Both the position numbers and the translations under genes were made by a program. A stretch of DNA of 64,000 bases from Siminovitchia fordii DSM 16014 = CIP 108821 (GTDB lineage Bacteria; Bacillota; Bacilli; Bacillales; Bacillaceae_C): positions 1 through 64,000 of the forward strand of contig NZ_KB894694.1 in assembly GCF_000374565.1 (NCBI RefSeq), given 5' to 3'. The notes under the pieces were generated by a model, which saw only the letters and a program-made list of their open reading frames with translations, was not told the origin of the DNA and ran no database searches. Of this stretch, positions 43,782 to 51,062 are shown in pieces (the first letter of the stretch is position 1; each line of letters begins with the position of its first letter).

Positions 43782-44792
43782 TCACGTCAAAGCATTTGCT
43801 ATTTCTCGGTTCAAAGGCTCCAAATCTACTTCAAAGCCCATATCTTCAAGCATTTTCCAATCTTTCGGCCCTTCTTGCCCTTCTGTTGTTAAATAATCAC
43901 CGATGAAAATCGAGTTGGCAGGGTACAACCCAAGCGGCTGAAGGCTGCGCAAATTGACTTCTCTTCCTCCTGAAATCCGGATTTCCTTTGTCGGATTGAT
44001 AAAACGGAACAGACAAAGTACTTTCAAGCAATAGCGTGGATTCAGCTCATCGGTGCCTTCAAGCGGGGTGCCATCCACTGCATGCAGGAAGTTCACTGGA
44101 ATAGAGTCCGCATCAAGTACTTTCAGACTGCGCGCCATATCAATGACATCTTCCTTCGATTCTTTCATGCCGATAATAACGCCGGAGCAAGGTGAAATCC
44201 CTGACGCTTTTGCCGTTTCCACTGTATTGACCCGATCGTCGTATGTATGTGAGGTCGTAATGTTTTCATGATAGCTGCTTGAAGTATTGATATTGTGGTT
44301 GTAGCGGTCAACCCCCGCTTCCTTCAAACGTTCTGCCTGGCCTGGTTTTAAGATACCGAGACAGGCACAAACAGTCATTCCCTCATGCTTATCTTTTATT
44401 TCTTTTACTGCTTCAACCACAATATCCAACTCACGGTTCGCAGGCCCCCTGCCGCTTGCCACAATGCAATAAGTACCGGCATTCAACTCGGCTGCACGGG
44501 CTGCACCTGCAACAATTTCATCTTTTTTCATCATTGAATATCTTTCAATGGGCGCCCTGGAAACAATCGACTGCGCACAGTAGCCGCAGTTTTCCGGGCA
44601 CAATCCCGATTTTGTATTAATAATCATATTCAGCTTCACTTTATTTCCGTAAAAATGCTTTCTCACCTTGTAGGCTGCATTCAAAAGAGGAAGCAGCTCA
44701 TCATCCGGGCAGTCAAGTACTGCCATGGCCTGCTCATTTGTCAACTCTTCTCCTGCAAGTGAAGCTTCTGCAATCACATCATATAGATCCAT
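43782..44792 (-). CDS. bioB: Biotin synthase
   Basis: A radical-SAM enzyme inserting sulfur into dethiobiotin. The 4Fe-4S motif CPENCGYC is at about residues 63-70. Later conserved cysteines lie in TYCIVASGRGP, VCACLG and SPCSGVIIGM. YNHNINTSSSY and ISGGREVNL are further signatures. The start is ATG 44792 after AAGGGAGAAGG, giving 336 residues; a longer frame to 44810 overlaps the site. It is 14 nt downstream of bioY. No bioA, bioD or bioF is here, so the cell may convert imported dethiobiotin or make it from another locus. Confidence 0.95.
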   Translation of the reverse strand: MDLYDVIAEASLAGEELTNEQAMAVLDCPDDELLPLLNAAYKVRKHFYGNKVKLNMIINTKSGLCPENCGYCAQSIVSRAPIERYSMMKKDEIVAGAARAAELNAGTYCIVASGRGPANRELDIVVEAVKEIKDKHEGMTVCACLGILKPGQAERLKEAGVDRYNHNINTSSSYHENITTSHTYDDRVNTVETAKASGISPCSGVIIGMKESKEDVIDMARSLKVLDADSIPVNFLHAVDGTPLEGTDELNPRYCLKVLCLFRFINPTKEIRISGGREVNLRSLQPLGLYPANSIFIGDYLTTEGQEGPKDWKMLEDMGFEVDLEPLNREIANALT

Positions 44793-44806
44793 TTTTCCTT
44801 CTCCCT

Positions 44807-45397
44807 TCACCTTGATCTCTTTACAATCCCCCGCATCCGGTGGGCAAACAATCCTGCCAAAATGCCGAGCAAAATATCTTTAGGAAGCGGAACTGCCATC
44901 CACATCCATGCCACTTTATATGTAAAAACATCCGGTGCTGCTGCCCATAGTTTATAGGCTGCATACATCCAATTTGTACCGAATAAATAGCAGAATGCCA
45001 TTCCCAGCAATGCAGCTATGACATATGAATGGACCTTGTTGTTTTTTTCAATGATTTTCCCTGTTATATATGCCGTAAAAATAAATGCAATGATAAATCC
45101 GAACGTAGGACTGAGCAGCTGCCCGATCCCCCCATGAAAACGGGCAAACACCGGCGCCCCTGCAAGCCCGATAAACGCATAGACAGCCATGGAAATAGCC
45201 CCTAGACGGCTGCCTAGAAATGCTCCTGCCAAAATGGCAAAGAATCCCTGAAGGGTGATGGGAACCCCCCCAATAACCATAAACGGAATAAAGGAAGTGA
45301 TATTGGCTCCTATCATCATCAAAGCGGAAAATAGACTAATATAAACCATGTCCAACGTTTTTAGCCTGCTTTTAGACTTTATTACTTCACTGCCCAT
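44807..45397 (-). CDS. bioY: Biotin transporter BioY (ECF S-component)
   Basis: A 196-residue protein with six membrane helices. It binds biotin and imports it with the shared ECF energising module. Recognisable blocks are IPFMVIGGVPITLQGFFAILAGAFLG, GLAGAPVFARFHGGIGQLLSPTFGFI and FGTNWMYA. The start is ATG 45397, 6 nt after AGAGGTG. With bioB it forms a biotin acquisition operon behind a BirA operator. Confidence 0.94.
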   Translation of the reverse strand: MGSEVIKSKSRLKTLDMVYISLFSALMMIGANITSFIPFMVIGGVPITLQGFFAILAGAFLGSRLGAISMAVYAFIGLAGAPVFARFHGGIGQLLSPTFGFIIAFIFTAYITGKIIEKNNKVHSYVIAALLGMAFCYLFGTNWMYAAYKLWAAAPDVFTYKVAWMWMAVPLPKDILLGILAGLFAHRMRGIVKRSR

Positions 45398-45451
45398 TTT
45401 TTTCACCTCTGTTGTTTAATATATTAAGAGGATAATTGATTACAAACCTAA

Positions 45452-45482
45452 TTGTCAACCTAATTAATTATAAAGTTAACAA
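45452..45482. promoter_or_regulatory. BirA operator of bioY-bioB
   Basis: TTGTCAAC-N15-GTTAACAA (45452-45459 and 45475-45482), matching the Bacillus BirA dyad TTGTTAAC-N14-16-GTTAACAA at 15 of 16 positions. It lies 55-85 bp upstream of bioY. Holo-BirA would repress import and synthesis when biotin is plentiful. Confidence 0.9.
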
Positions 45483-45498
45483 TTAACCCGTTTTTTTC

Positions 45499-45525
45499 TG
45501 TAACAAATCTAATTTTCAAGGTACT
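45499..45525 (+). promoter_or_regulatory. Candidate ECF-type promoter of the sigma operon
   Basis: TGTAAC (45499-45504), 15 nt, GGTACT (45520-45525), similar to ECF promoters such as TGAAAC-N16-CGTA. It lies 30 bp upstream of the sigma gene, which would allow autoregulation. Confidence 0.45.
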
Positions 45526-45555
45526 AATCTGACAAAGAGATATTTAGGGAGGAGC

Positions 45556-46059
45556 ATGATGAATGAGCTTGAGAATGTATATAGAGAAATCCAGCCAAAA
45601 GTCTTTGCCTTTTTCTACGTAAAACTGGGAGACCGAGTATTGGCTGAAGATCTAACGCATGATGTTTTTTATGCGGCAGTCAAAGGGTTGCCGTCATTTG
45701 AAGGAGATTCATCCTTAATTACTTGGATTTTCTCCATAGCCAAAAACCGATTGAAGAAATATTTTCGTTCAAAAAAGTACACCGCCGGTTTGACGGAGCA
45801 GCTTTCGACTCAAGGGGCACCCGCCTCTTCCACACCTGAGGAGATTTATATTTTGAAAGAAGGAAGCCAGGACCTGATGGAACATATAAACAAACTGGAG
45901 CCTCCCACTACAAGGGAGATTGTGATCCTTCGGATCTATGCCGAGCTGTCCTTTAAGGAGATAGCCAATCTTATTGGTGAAAGCGAAAACTTTGCCAGGG
46001 TGACATTTCACCGGGCCAAAATCAGACTAAAAAAAGAAATGAGGGTGAGAAATGAATAA
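45556..46059 (+). CDS. ECF sigma factor
   Basis: A 167-residue sigma-70 family protein with only regions 2 and 4. Region 2 is at about 10-75 (YVKLGDRVLAEDLTHDVFYAA, then SLITWIFSIAKNRLKKYFR). Region 4 is at about 115-160 (PTTREIVILRIYAELSFKEIANLIGESENFARVTFHRAK). It is the first gene of a three-gene operon. The next gene overlaps by 8 nt and encodes the zinc-finger anti-sigma partner. GGGAGGAG precedes the ATG; ATG 45559 is also possible. The inducing signal is unknown. Confidence 0.92.
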   Translation: MMNELENVYREIQPKVFAFFYVKLGDRVLAEDLTHDVFYAAVKGLPSFEGDSSLITWIFSIAKNRLKKYFRSKKYTAGLTEQLSTQGAPASSTPEEIYILKEGSQDLMEHINKLEPPTTREIVILRIYAELSFKEIANLIGESENFARVTFHRAKIRLKKEMRVRNE

Positions 46060-46588
46060 AGATTGCTATATCGCAGAGGACCTTCTTCCTCTTTACAATG
46101 AGGACTTGCTACAGGACGAAACGGCTGTTTGGCTGGAGGATCATTTAAAATCATGCAAGAGCTGCCGGGATTTGTCACATTTGTCCAAAGAACCGGTTGA
46201 AAAGGGGACAGTCTACTCCTCAGTGGATCATGATAAAATGTTCGCGAAAATAAACCTGAAATTGTCTGTCTATCAGATCATATTTGTTGCCCTTTCGTTC
46301 TTTTTCGCTATGAAGACATCCCTTCTCAATGAAAGCTTTGGGTTCATTTTATCGTATGCAGTATTGGGGTTTGCCACTTACTTCTTTTATCAAAGACTGA
46401 TGATTGTGATAACCATCGCATTCTTGCCGACATTTCTTTGGTCGCTGGCTCAGTCAGTGAACGAGAGTGTTTCTGTTTCGGAAGCGATCTGGGGAGCTTC
46501 CTTTTTGGCTTTAATCCATCTATTGTTCGCCATTATCGGGAGTCTGGTCGCCTTCCTCCTATTAAAATTCAAGAAAGAAGGGAAATAA
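46052..46588 (+). CDS. Zinc-finger anti-sigma factor (membrane)
   Basis: A 178-residue regulator. The N-terminal ZAS domain has Cys 5 and HxxxCxxC (His 31, Cys 35, Cys 38) and should bind the ECF sigma at the membrane. About four hydrophobic segments fill residues 73-172 (YQIIFVALSFFFAMK, LMIVITIAFLPTFLW, LIHLLFAIIGSLVAFLL). Four spans are more than the single span of typical anti-sigmas, which suggests signal sensing within the bilayer. It overlaps the sigma gene and abuts the next gene (TAAATG). Confidence 0.86.
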   Translation: MNKDCYIAEDLLPLYNEDLLQDETAVWLEDHLKSCKSCRDLSHLSKEPVEKGTVYSSVDHDKMFAKINLKLSVYQIIFVALSFFFAMKTSLLNESFGFILSYAVLGFATYFFYQRLMIVITIAFLPTFLWSLAQSVNESVSVSEAIWGASFLALIHLLFAIIGSLVAFLLLKFKKEGK

Positions 46589-47302
46589 ATGAACAAGAAA
46601 AAGTGGATTTATCTTGCATTGATTTGCATCATTATCATCCCGGTATTGTTTTTCTATAACGCTTTTAATGGAAATCCGGTAAGCAAACTGGTCTCCAATT
46701 CCGTTTTAAAAAAACATTTGGAAAAAACGTATCCCGATAAAGAATTTCACATCAATGACGGATTCTACAACTTTAAAATCGGCGGGTACTCCTATGAGGT
46801 TGTTCAAATTGGGAGCGAAAAGGAATATGAATTCGAAGTCACCGGCTTATTTATGCCCACCGTCTCCTATGATGGTATTTACTATGATCATCTTGATGAG
46901 CCGTTGATTGAAAAATGGGGAAAAGAAGCGTCCGAAGAAATGGTCAAACTCCTTGAAAAAGACGTCCCGGAATTGTTGAACATTGAAGTACAAATGGAAG
47001 TGTTAAAAGGAAAATATGACACCTCAACACAATGGAATAAAAACATGAAACTTGAAAAACCCATGTATATCCATATAACGACAGACGCTGCAGGCAAAAC
47101 GAAAAAGGATATCTTTGAAACGATGAAAAAAATCCAAAAACGCTTGAATGACAATGGCTATAAGTATGACACTGTGACCATCAATTCGAATGTCCAAGAT
47201 AAGGAATACGCGGATAAAGACGAATTCGGGTATGTGAAATTTTCTGGCTCCTTTACAAAAGAAGAGAAGATTAAACTGAATGATATAGAGCAATTCGAAT
47301 AA
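46589..47302 (+). CDS. Membrane-anchored YfjL-like protein
   Basis: A 237-residue protein with one N-terminal anchor (about 5-24) and a large extracytoplasmic domain (FYNFKIGGYSYEVVQIGSEKEYEFEVTG; ITTDAAGKTKKDIFETMKKIQKRLNDNGYKYDTV). It resembles YfjL-like proteins of Bacillus, whose role is unknown. The start codon directly follows the anti-sigma stop, so the product is likely part of the same signalling or response unit. Confidence 0.72.
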   Translation: MNKKKWIYLALICIIIIPVLFFYNAFNGNPVSKLVSNSVLKKHLEKTYPDKEFHINDGFYNFKIGGYSYEVVQIGSEKEYEFEVTGLFMPTVSYDGIYYDHLDEPLIEKWGKEASEEMVKLLEKDVPELLNIEVQMEVLKGKYDTSTQWNKNMKLEKPMYIHITTDAAGKTKKDIFETMKKIQKRLNDNGYKYDTVTINSNVQDKEYADKDEFGYVKFSGSFTKEEKIKLNDIEQFE

Positions 47303-47482
47303 CAGTTGCAGTAACGTTCTGGATTTCAAAGTGGGCGCTTATGTAAGACTTTTAATTCACAGGCTCATACGGACAGTTGCTGAAATCCATTGGCCCGTCA
47401 CTATGGAGGGCTCATTACGACCCTACTACAAAAAAATCAATCGCTCAGTCCGTGAAGGGGTAATAGTGTTCAAGTATTCCAT
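47303..47482. other. Spacer after the ECF operon
   Basis: No credible gene. A 70-residue plus-strand frame (47331-47543) with IRTVAEIHWPVTMEGSLRPYY has no ribosome site and may be part of a dispersed repeat. Confidence 0.4.
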
Positions 47483-47511
47483 AAAAAAATCCGGCCTTTG
47501 TCAAAGGCCGG
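47483..47511 (-). terminator. Terminator of the dioxygenase-nitroreductase operon
   Basis: CCGGCCTTTG-T-CAAAGGCCGG, 10-bp arms, followed by T7 on the minus strand. Confidence 0.92.
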
Positions 47512-47565
47512 CAGTTATTCATCACTTTGCATATTTGGAGTAGGGTTTTCCCCACGATCATCCGA

Positions 47566-48174
47566 TTATTTAAACACTTTAAACCTTTCATCCATGCTTT
47601 GGAATTGTTTTTCGCCTGGTGCAGCAGTCGGCTTGCCGAACGGCATTTGTGCCAACAATGTCCAGCTTTCAGGAACATTCCAAATTTCTTGGACTGCCTC
47701 GTCAATTAGTGGCTGATAATGTTGCAAAGTAGCGCCGAATCCTTCAAGCTCCAATGCTGTCCAAACAATATATTGAAGCATTCCAGATGATTGAAGCGCG
47801 TAATCCGGGAATTTGTCCGCGTATGTCGGAAATTGCTCCTGCAATCCTTTTACAACTTTTTGGTCCTCGAAAAACAAGACAGTTCCGTACCCATTTCGGA
47901 ATCCTTCCATTTTTTTGGCAGTAGACTCGAATTGATCTTCAGGGACCATTTCCCTTAGTACAGCCTCGGTAATATTCCATAATTTGTCGTGATTTTCCCC
48001 GAGAAGAAGCACTACTCTGGCACTTTGTGAATTGAAAGAAGATGGCGCATGCATGATGGCATGTTCAATCACTTCCTCAATCTTTTCATCGGAAATGGGT
48101 GATTCCTTGCTGATTCCATAAATTGAACGTCTTTCCTTGACAGCAGTATAAAAATCCTGTTCCGTTTTGATCAT
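47566..48174 (-). CDS. Nitroreductase family protein (YodC/YdgI-like)
   Basis: A 202-residue FMN-dependent NAD(P)H oxidoreductase: the N-terminal ERRSIYGIS provides the conserved Arg-Arg-Ser for FMN binding. HAPSSFNSQSARVVLLLGE and GFGATLQHYQPLID follow. Such enzymes reduce nitroaromatics and quinones by two electrons. It is 4 nt downstream of the dioxygenase gene, with a YodB/CatR-type regulator opposite. In B. subtilis this regulator class controls nitroreductase YodC and dioxygenase CatE, so a role in quinone defence is likely. Confidence 0.88.
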   Translation of the reverse strand: MIKTEQDFYTAVKERRSIYGISKESPISDEKIEEVIEHAIMHAPSSFNSQSARVVLLLGENHDKLWNITEAVLREMVPEDQFESTAKKMEGFRNGYGTVLFFEDQKVVKGLQEQFPTYADKFPDYALQSSGMLQYIVWTALELEGFGATLQHYQPLIDEAVQEIWNVPESWTLLAQMPFGKPTAAPGEKQFQSMDERFKVFK

Positions 48175-48178
48175 GTTG

Positions 48179-49039
48179 TTATTCCCCTTTTCTTGAAACT
48201 TCTAAAATCATATGAATCCCTGACGGGTCCTTCGTTATTATAGTTCCATTTTCCTCGGTAATCCAAGCATTTAATATTTTAAGCCGGGCGATAGCCTTTC
48301 TTCTTTCATCTTCATCAGAAAATACAATGGAGAAGTGCTTCAGACCCGTACTTTTTTCTTTTGGCTGGCCTTCTCCTGCACTGTTCCACGTGTTGAGCCC
48401 GATATGGTGATGATAGTTGTGCCATGAGATGAACAATGCTTGGCTTCCGAACCGAAGGACAGGGTCAAGACCAATCCCATCGCAATAAAACGCTTTGGAA
48501 TCCTCTAAATTGGATACCTGCAAATGGATGTGCCCAATCAAAGTATCAGATGGCATTCCATTCCAACCTGCTTGGGAAGCATCCATCAACAAATCATCTA
48601 TATCGAGCGGTTTTGTTGTCATGAACACTTGACCTTTTTCCCATTTCCATGAGGTTGCATCTCTGTCCACGTAAATTTCTAAGCCATTTCCTTCCGGATC
48701 AGCAAGATACAATGCTTCACTGACATCATGATCTGACGCACCCTGAAGGGGATAGCGCCTTTGAGCCAAATGTTTCAGAACATCAGCCAAATCGGTCCGT
48801 CCCGGCAACAAAAAGGCTATATGGTATAAACCTGTCGTACGCGTTTCTCGGAGTTTTGCCTCTGTATCCTCTTCAAGCTTTAATAAAACATTTTTTCCAT
48901 CAGCTGATAAAGAAACGGCTCCTTGACTACGTTCATGCACCCGAAAACCAAGGATATCCTTGTAAAAAGCAAGCATTCGCTCAATGTTATGCACCATTAA
49001 TGTTGCTGTACCAATGACAGGATGGGCAGATTGATGAAT
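48179..49039 (-). CDS. VOC-family extradiol dioxygenase (CatE-like)
   Basis: A ring-cleaving dioxygenase with two vicinal-oxygen-chelate modules: HPVIGTATLMVHNIERMLAFYKDILG, then IGHIHLQVSNLEDSKAFYCDGIGL. Metal ligands are His in GLYHIAFLL, His in GHIHLQV and Glu near the C-terminus (HMILEVS). The start is uncertain. GTG 49063 abuts a palindromic operator and has no ribosome site. AAAGGAGGG (49047-49055) sits 7 nt before an in-frame ATT at 49039, which I prefer (286 residues). Operon with the nitroreductase. Confidence 0.85.
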   Translation of the reverse strand: MHQSAHPVIGTATLMVHNIERMLAFYKDILGFRVHERSQGAVSLSADGKNVLLKLEEDTEAKLRETRTTGLYHIAFLLPGRTDLADVLKHLAQRRYPLQGASDHDVSEALYLADPEGNGLEIYVDRDATSWKWEKGQVFMTTKPLDIDDLLMDASQAGWNGMPSDTLIGHIHLQVSNLEDSKAFYCDGIGLDPVLRFGSQALFISWHNYHHHIGLNTWNSAGEGQPKEKSTGLKHFSIVFSDEDERRKAIARLKILNAWITEENGTIITKDPSGIHMILEVSRKGE

Positions 49040-49063
49040 AGGCCAACCCTCCTTTGTGATCAC

Positions 49064-49080
49064 TTACTTTATGGAAGTAA
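49064..49080. promoter_or_regulatory. Candidate YodB/CatR-type operator
   Basis: TTACTTTATGGAAGTAA, a 17-bp dyad with 6-bp arms, between the divergent dioxygenase and HxlR genes. It resembles the TTACT...AGTAA dyads of YodB/CatR. Confidence 0.7.
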
Positions 49081-49152
49081 CTATATATAAGTTTATTTTA
49101 TCTGTCAAGTAGACACAATTAATGATATAATGACATTATCGAGGTGAACAGT

Positions 49153-49470
49153 ATGAACGGAAACACATGTCCTAGATTTGAAAAAGCCATGAGTATATTG
49201 GGACAGCGTTGGACCGGACTGATTATTTACCAGCTGCTGAACGGCCCGCAGCGTTTTTGTACGGTTGAAGCGGCCATGCCGATCAGTGCACGCGTCCTGT
49301 CCGAGCGTTTAAAAGACCTGGAGAAAGAAGGAATTGTAAAAAGACAGGTATTTCCCGAAACACCGGTTAGAATTGAATACTCCTTGACCGAAAAAGGGAT
49401 GGCGCTCAAACCGCTTATGAATGAAATTGCTTCATGGGCTGAGCAATGGGTGGAAATTCCTGTTGAATAA
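49153..49470 (+). CDS. HxlR-family redox regulator (YodB/CatR-like)
   Basis: A 105-residue winged-helix repressor. MNGNTCPRFEKAMSILGQRWTGLII contains Cys 6 at the position of the redox-sensing Cys of YodB and CatR. The HxlR core is KRFCTVEAAM-like, PISARVLSERLKDLEKEGIVKR and EYSLTEKGMALKPL. Quinones or diamide would modify Cys 6 and relieve repression of the divergent dioxygenase-nitroreductase operon. The start is ATG 49153, 6 nt after GAGGTG; GTG 49144 is less likely. Confidence 0.9.
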   Translation: MNGNTCPRFEKAMSILGQRWTGLIIYQLLNGPQRFCTVEAAMPISARVLSERLKDLEKEGIVKRQVFPETPVRIEYSLTEKGMALKPLMNEIASWAEQWVEIPVE

Positions 49471-49472
49471 AT

Positions 49473-49508
49473 GCCGATTGCTCTGAATGAGTCAGTCGGC
49501 TTTTTATT
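49473..49508 (+). terminator. Terminator of the HxlR-family gene
   Basis: GCCGATTG / CAGTCGGC arms (49473-49480, 49493-49500) followed by TTTTTA. Confidence 0.82.
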
Positions 49509-49562
49509 TTGATTATTGTTCCCCCTTTAAGATAAATAATATAGAGAAAGGAGTTTTTTAAA

Positions 49563-50807
49563 ATGAAAAGGGATATCATTGAGAGGTTTACATCCTATGT
49601 AAAAGTGGATACGCAGTCCAATGAAGACAATAAGACATGCCCTTCTACGCCTGGGCAGCTGACATTGGCCAATCAATTGGTGAAAGAACTGGAATCGATC
49701 GGCATGGAAGAAGTGACTATTGACGAAAACGGATATGTCATGGCCACCCTCCCAGCCAACACGGAGAAAGAAGTGCCGGTTATCGGATTTTTGGCGCATA
49801 TCGATACAGCGACAGATTTCACGGGAAAAGGTGTCAATCCTCAAATTGTAGAAAACTACGATGGAAAAGATATCATACTGAATCAGGAAAAGCAGATCAC
49901 CCTTTCTACAAAAGCATTCCCTTCTCTTACTGATTGTAAAGGGCACACGCTTATAACGACGGACGGAACAACCCTCCTCGGAGCTGACAATAAAGCCGGA
50001 ATCGCGGAAATCATGACTGCGATGGATTATTTGCTTAAATCCCCTGAAATCAATCATGGAAAAGTAAGAGTGGCTTTTACTCCGGATGAAGAAATAGGCA
50101 GGGGCCCCCACCGCTTTGATGTCAAAGCATTCAATGCCTCATTCGCCTATACTGTTGATGGAGGAAAAATCGGACAGCTCGAATATGAAAGTTTTAATGC
50201 TGCAAGTGCAAAACTAATTGTCAAAGGAACGAATATTCATCCAGGAACAGCAAAAGGAATCATGGTGAACTCACAAAAAATGGCCATCGAATTCCATAAC
50301 CGCCTTCCTGCTGAAGAGGTGCCTGAATTAACTGAAGGATATGAAGGTTTTTACCACCTCCTTTCTTTTGAAGGAAATGTGGAAGAAACCGTTCTACATT
50401 ACATTATCCGAGATTTTGACCGGAAAGAGTTTGAGAAAAAGAAGGCTTTTATGGAGCAGGTCGCAAAGGATTTAGGAGAGAAATATGGTCATGACAGGAT
50501 ACAATTAGAGTTGAAGGACCAATATTACAATATGCGGGAAAAAATCGAACCTGTGAAAGAAATTGTGGAGATCGCTTCAGATGCGATGAAAAAGTTGGGT
50601 ATCGAACCCGAAATATCACCAATCCGCGGCGGAACGGATGGGTCCCAGCTCTCTTTTATGGGACTGCCCACTCCGAACATTTTTACTGGAGGAGAAAACT
50701 TCCACGGTCCTTACGAGTTTGTTTCAGTAGATGTGATGGAAAAATCTGTTCAGACGATTATTGAAATTGTAAAGCTGTTTGAAGAACGTGCGGAGAAATT
50801 TCAGTAG
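49563..50807 (+). CDS. pepT: Peptidase T (tripeptidase, M20B)
   Basis: A 414-residue aminotripeptidase with two zinc ions. The metal ligands are His in [13 protein letters not shown], bridging Asp in [12 protein letters not shown], Glu-Glu in [10 protein letters not shown], Asp in TVDGG and a late His in [11 protein letters not shown]. The dimerisation lid lies at about 215-320. AAAGGAG precedes the ATG. It is monocistronic; the uracil permease leader starts just downstream. Confidence 0.95.
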   Translation: MKRDIIERFTSYVKVDTQSNEDNKTCPSTPGQLTLANQLVKELESIGMEEVTIDENGYVMATLPANTEKEVPVIGFLAHIDTATDFTGKGVNPQIVENYDGKDIILNQEKQITLSTKAFPSLTDCKGHTLITTDGTTLLGADNKAGIAEIMTAMDYLLKSPEINHGKVRVAFTPDEEIGRGPHRFDVKAFNASFAYTVDGGKIGQLEYESFNAASAKLIVKGTNIHPGTAKGIMVNSQKMAIEFHNRLPAEEVPELTEGYEGFYHLLSFEGNVEETVLHYIIRDFDRKEFEKKKAFMEQVAKDLGEKYGHDRIQLELKDQYYNMREKIEPVKEIVEIASDAMKKLGIEPEISPIRGGTDGSQLSFMGLPTPNIFTGGENFHGPYEFVSVDVMEKSVQTIIEIVKLFEERAEKFQ

Positions 50808-50824
50808 GGTGCGGACATATGTTG

Positions 50825-50857
50825 ACAATCATTTTGTACTTTTGACAAAAATGATTG
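50825..50857. repeat. Inverted repeat downstream of pepT
   Basis: CAATCATTTTGT ... ACAAAAATGATTG, near-perfect arms around a short loop. It could act as the pepT terminator or an operator for the permease promoter, whose -35 it overlaps. Confidence 0.6.
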
Positions 50858-50883
50858 ACTTTCGATATTACAACTGACATAAT
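50855..50883 (+). promoter_or_regulatory. Promoter of the uracil permease gene
   Basis: TTGACT (50855-50860), 17 nt, CATAAT (50878-50883), a good sigma-A match about 35 bp upstream of the PyrR site. Confidence 0.7.
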
Positions 50884-50914
50884 ATTTTTGACAATTATAT
50901 CTAAGAATACCTTT

Positions 50915-51029
50915 AAACCAGTCCAGTGAGGCTGACAAGGTGCGTCGCGCATGCGAAGACTTCCCGCGCGTTAATTTTGCTGTGGAAATGTAGCCAAGCA
51001 CCTTGCCTTTGAGGTAAGGTGCTTTTTAT
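50915..51029 (+). promoter_or_regulatory. PyrR-dependent pyrimidine attenuator
   Basis: The leader contains the PyrR-binding sequence AACCAGTCCAGTGAGGCTG (consensus ARUCCNGNGAGGYU) at 50917-50935. CAAGGTGC (50936-50943) can pair with GCACCTT of the terminator's 5' arm, giving the antiterminator. UMP-bound PyrR would stabilise the anti-antiterminator and stop transcription at 50997-51029. Confidence 0.9.
50997..51029 (+). terminator. Attenuator terminator before the uracil permease
   Basis: AAGCACCTTGCC / GGTAAGGTGCTT stem followed by TTTTATTTT. Confidence 0.9.
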
Positions 51030-51062
51030 TTTCAAAAAATAACATGTATTGGAGAGAAAAGA

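Noticed and set aside
49527-50111. 194-codon minus-strand frame
   Set aside because: It is antisense to the well-supported pepT gene.
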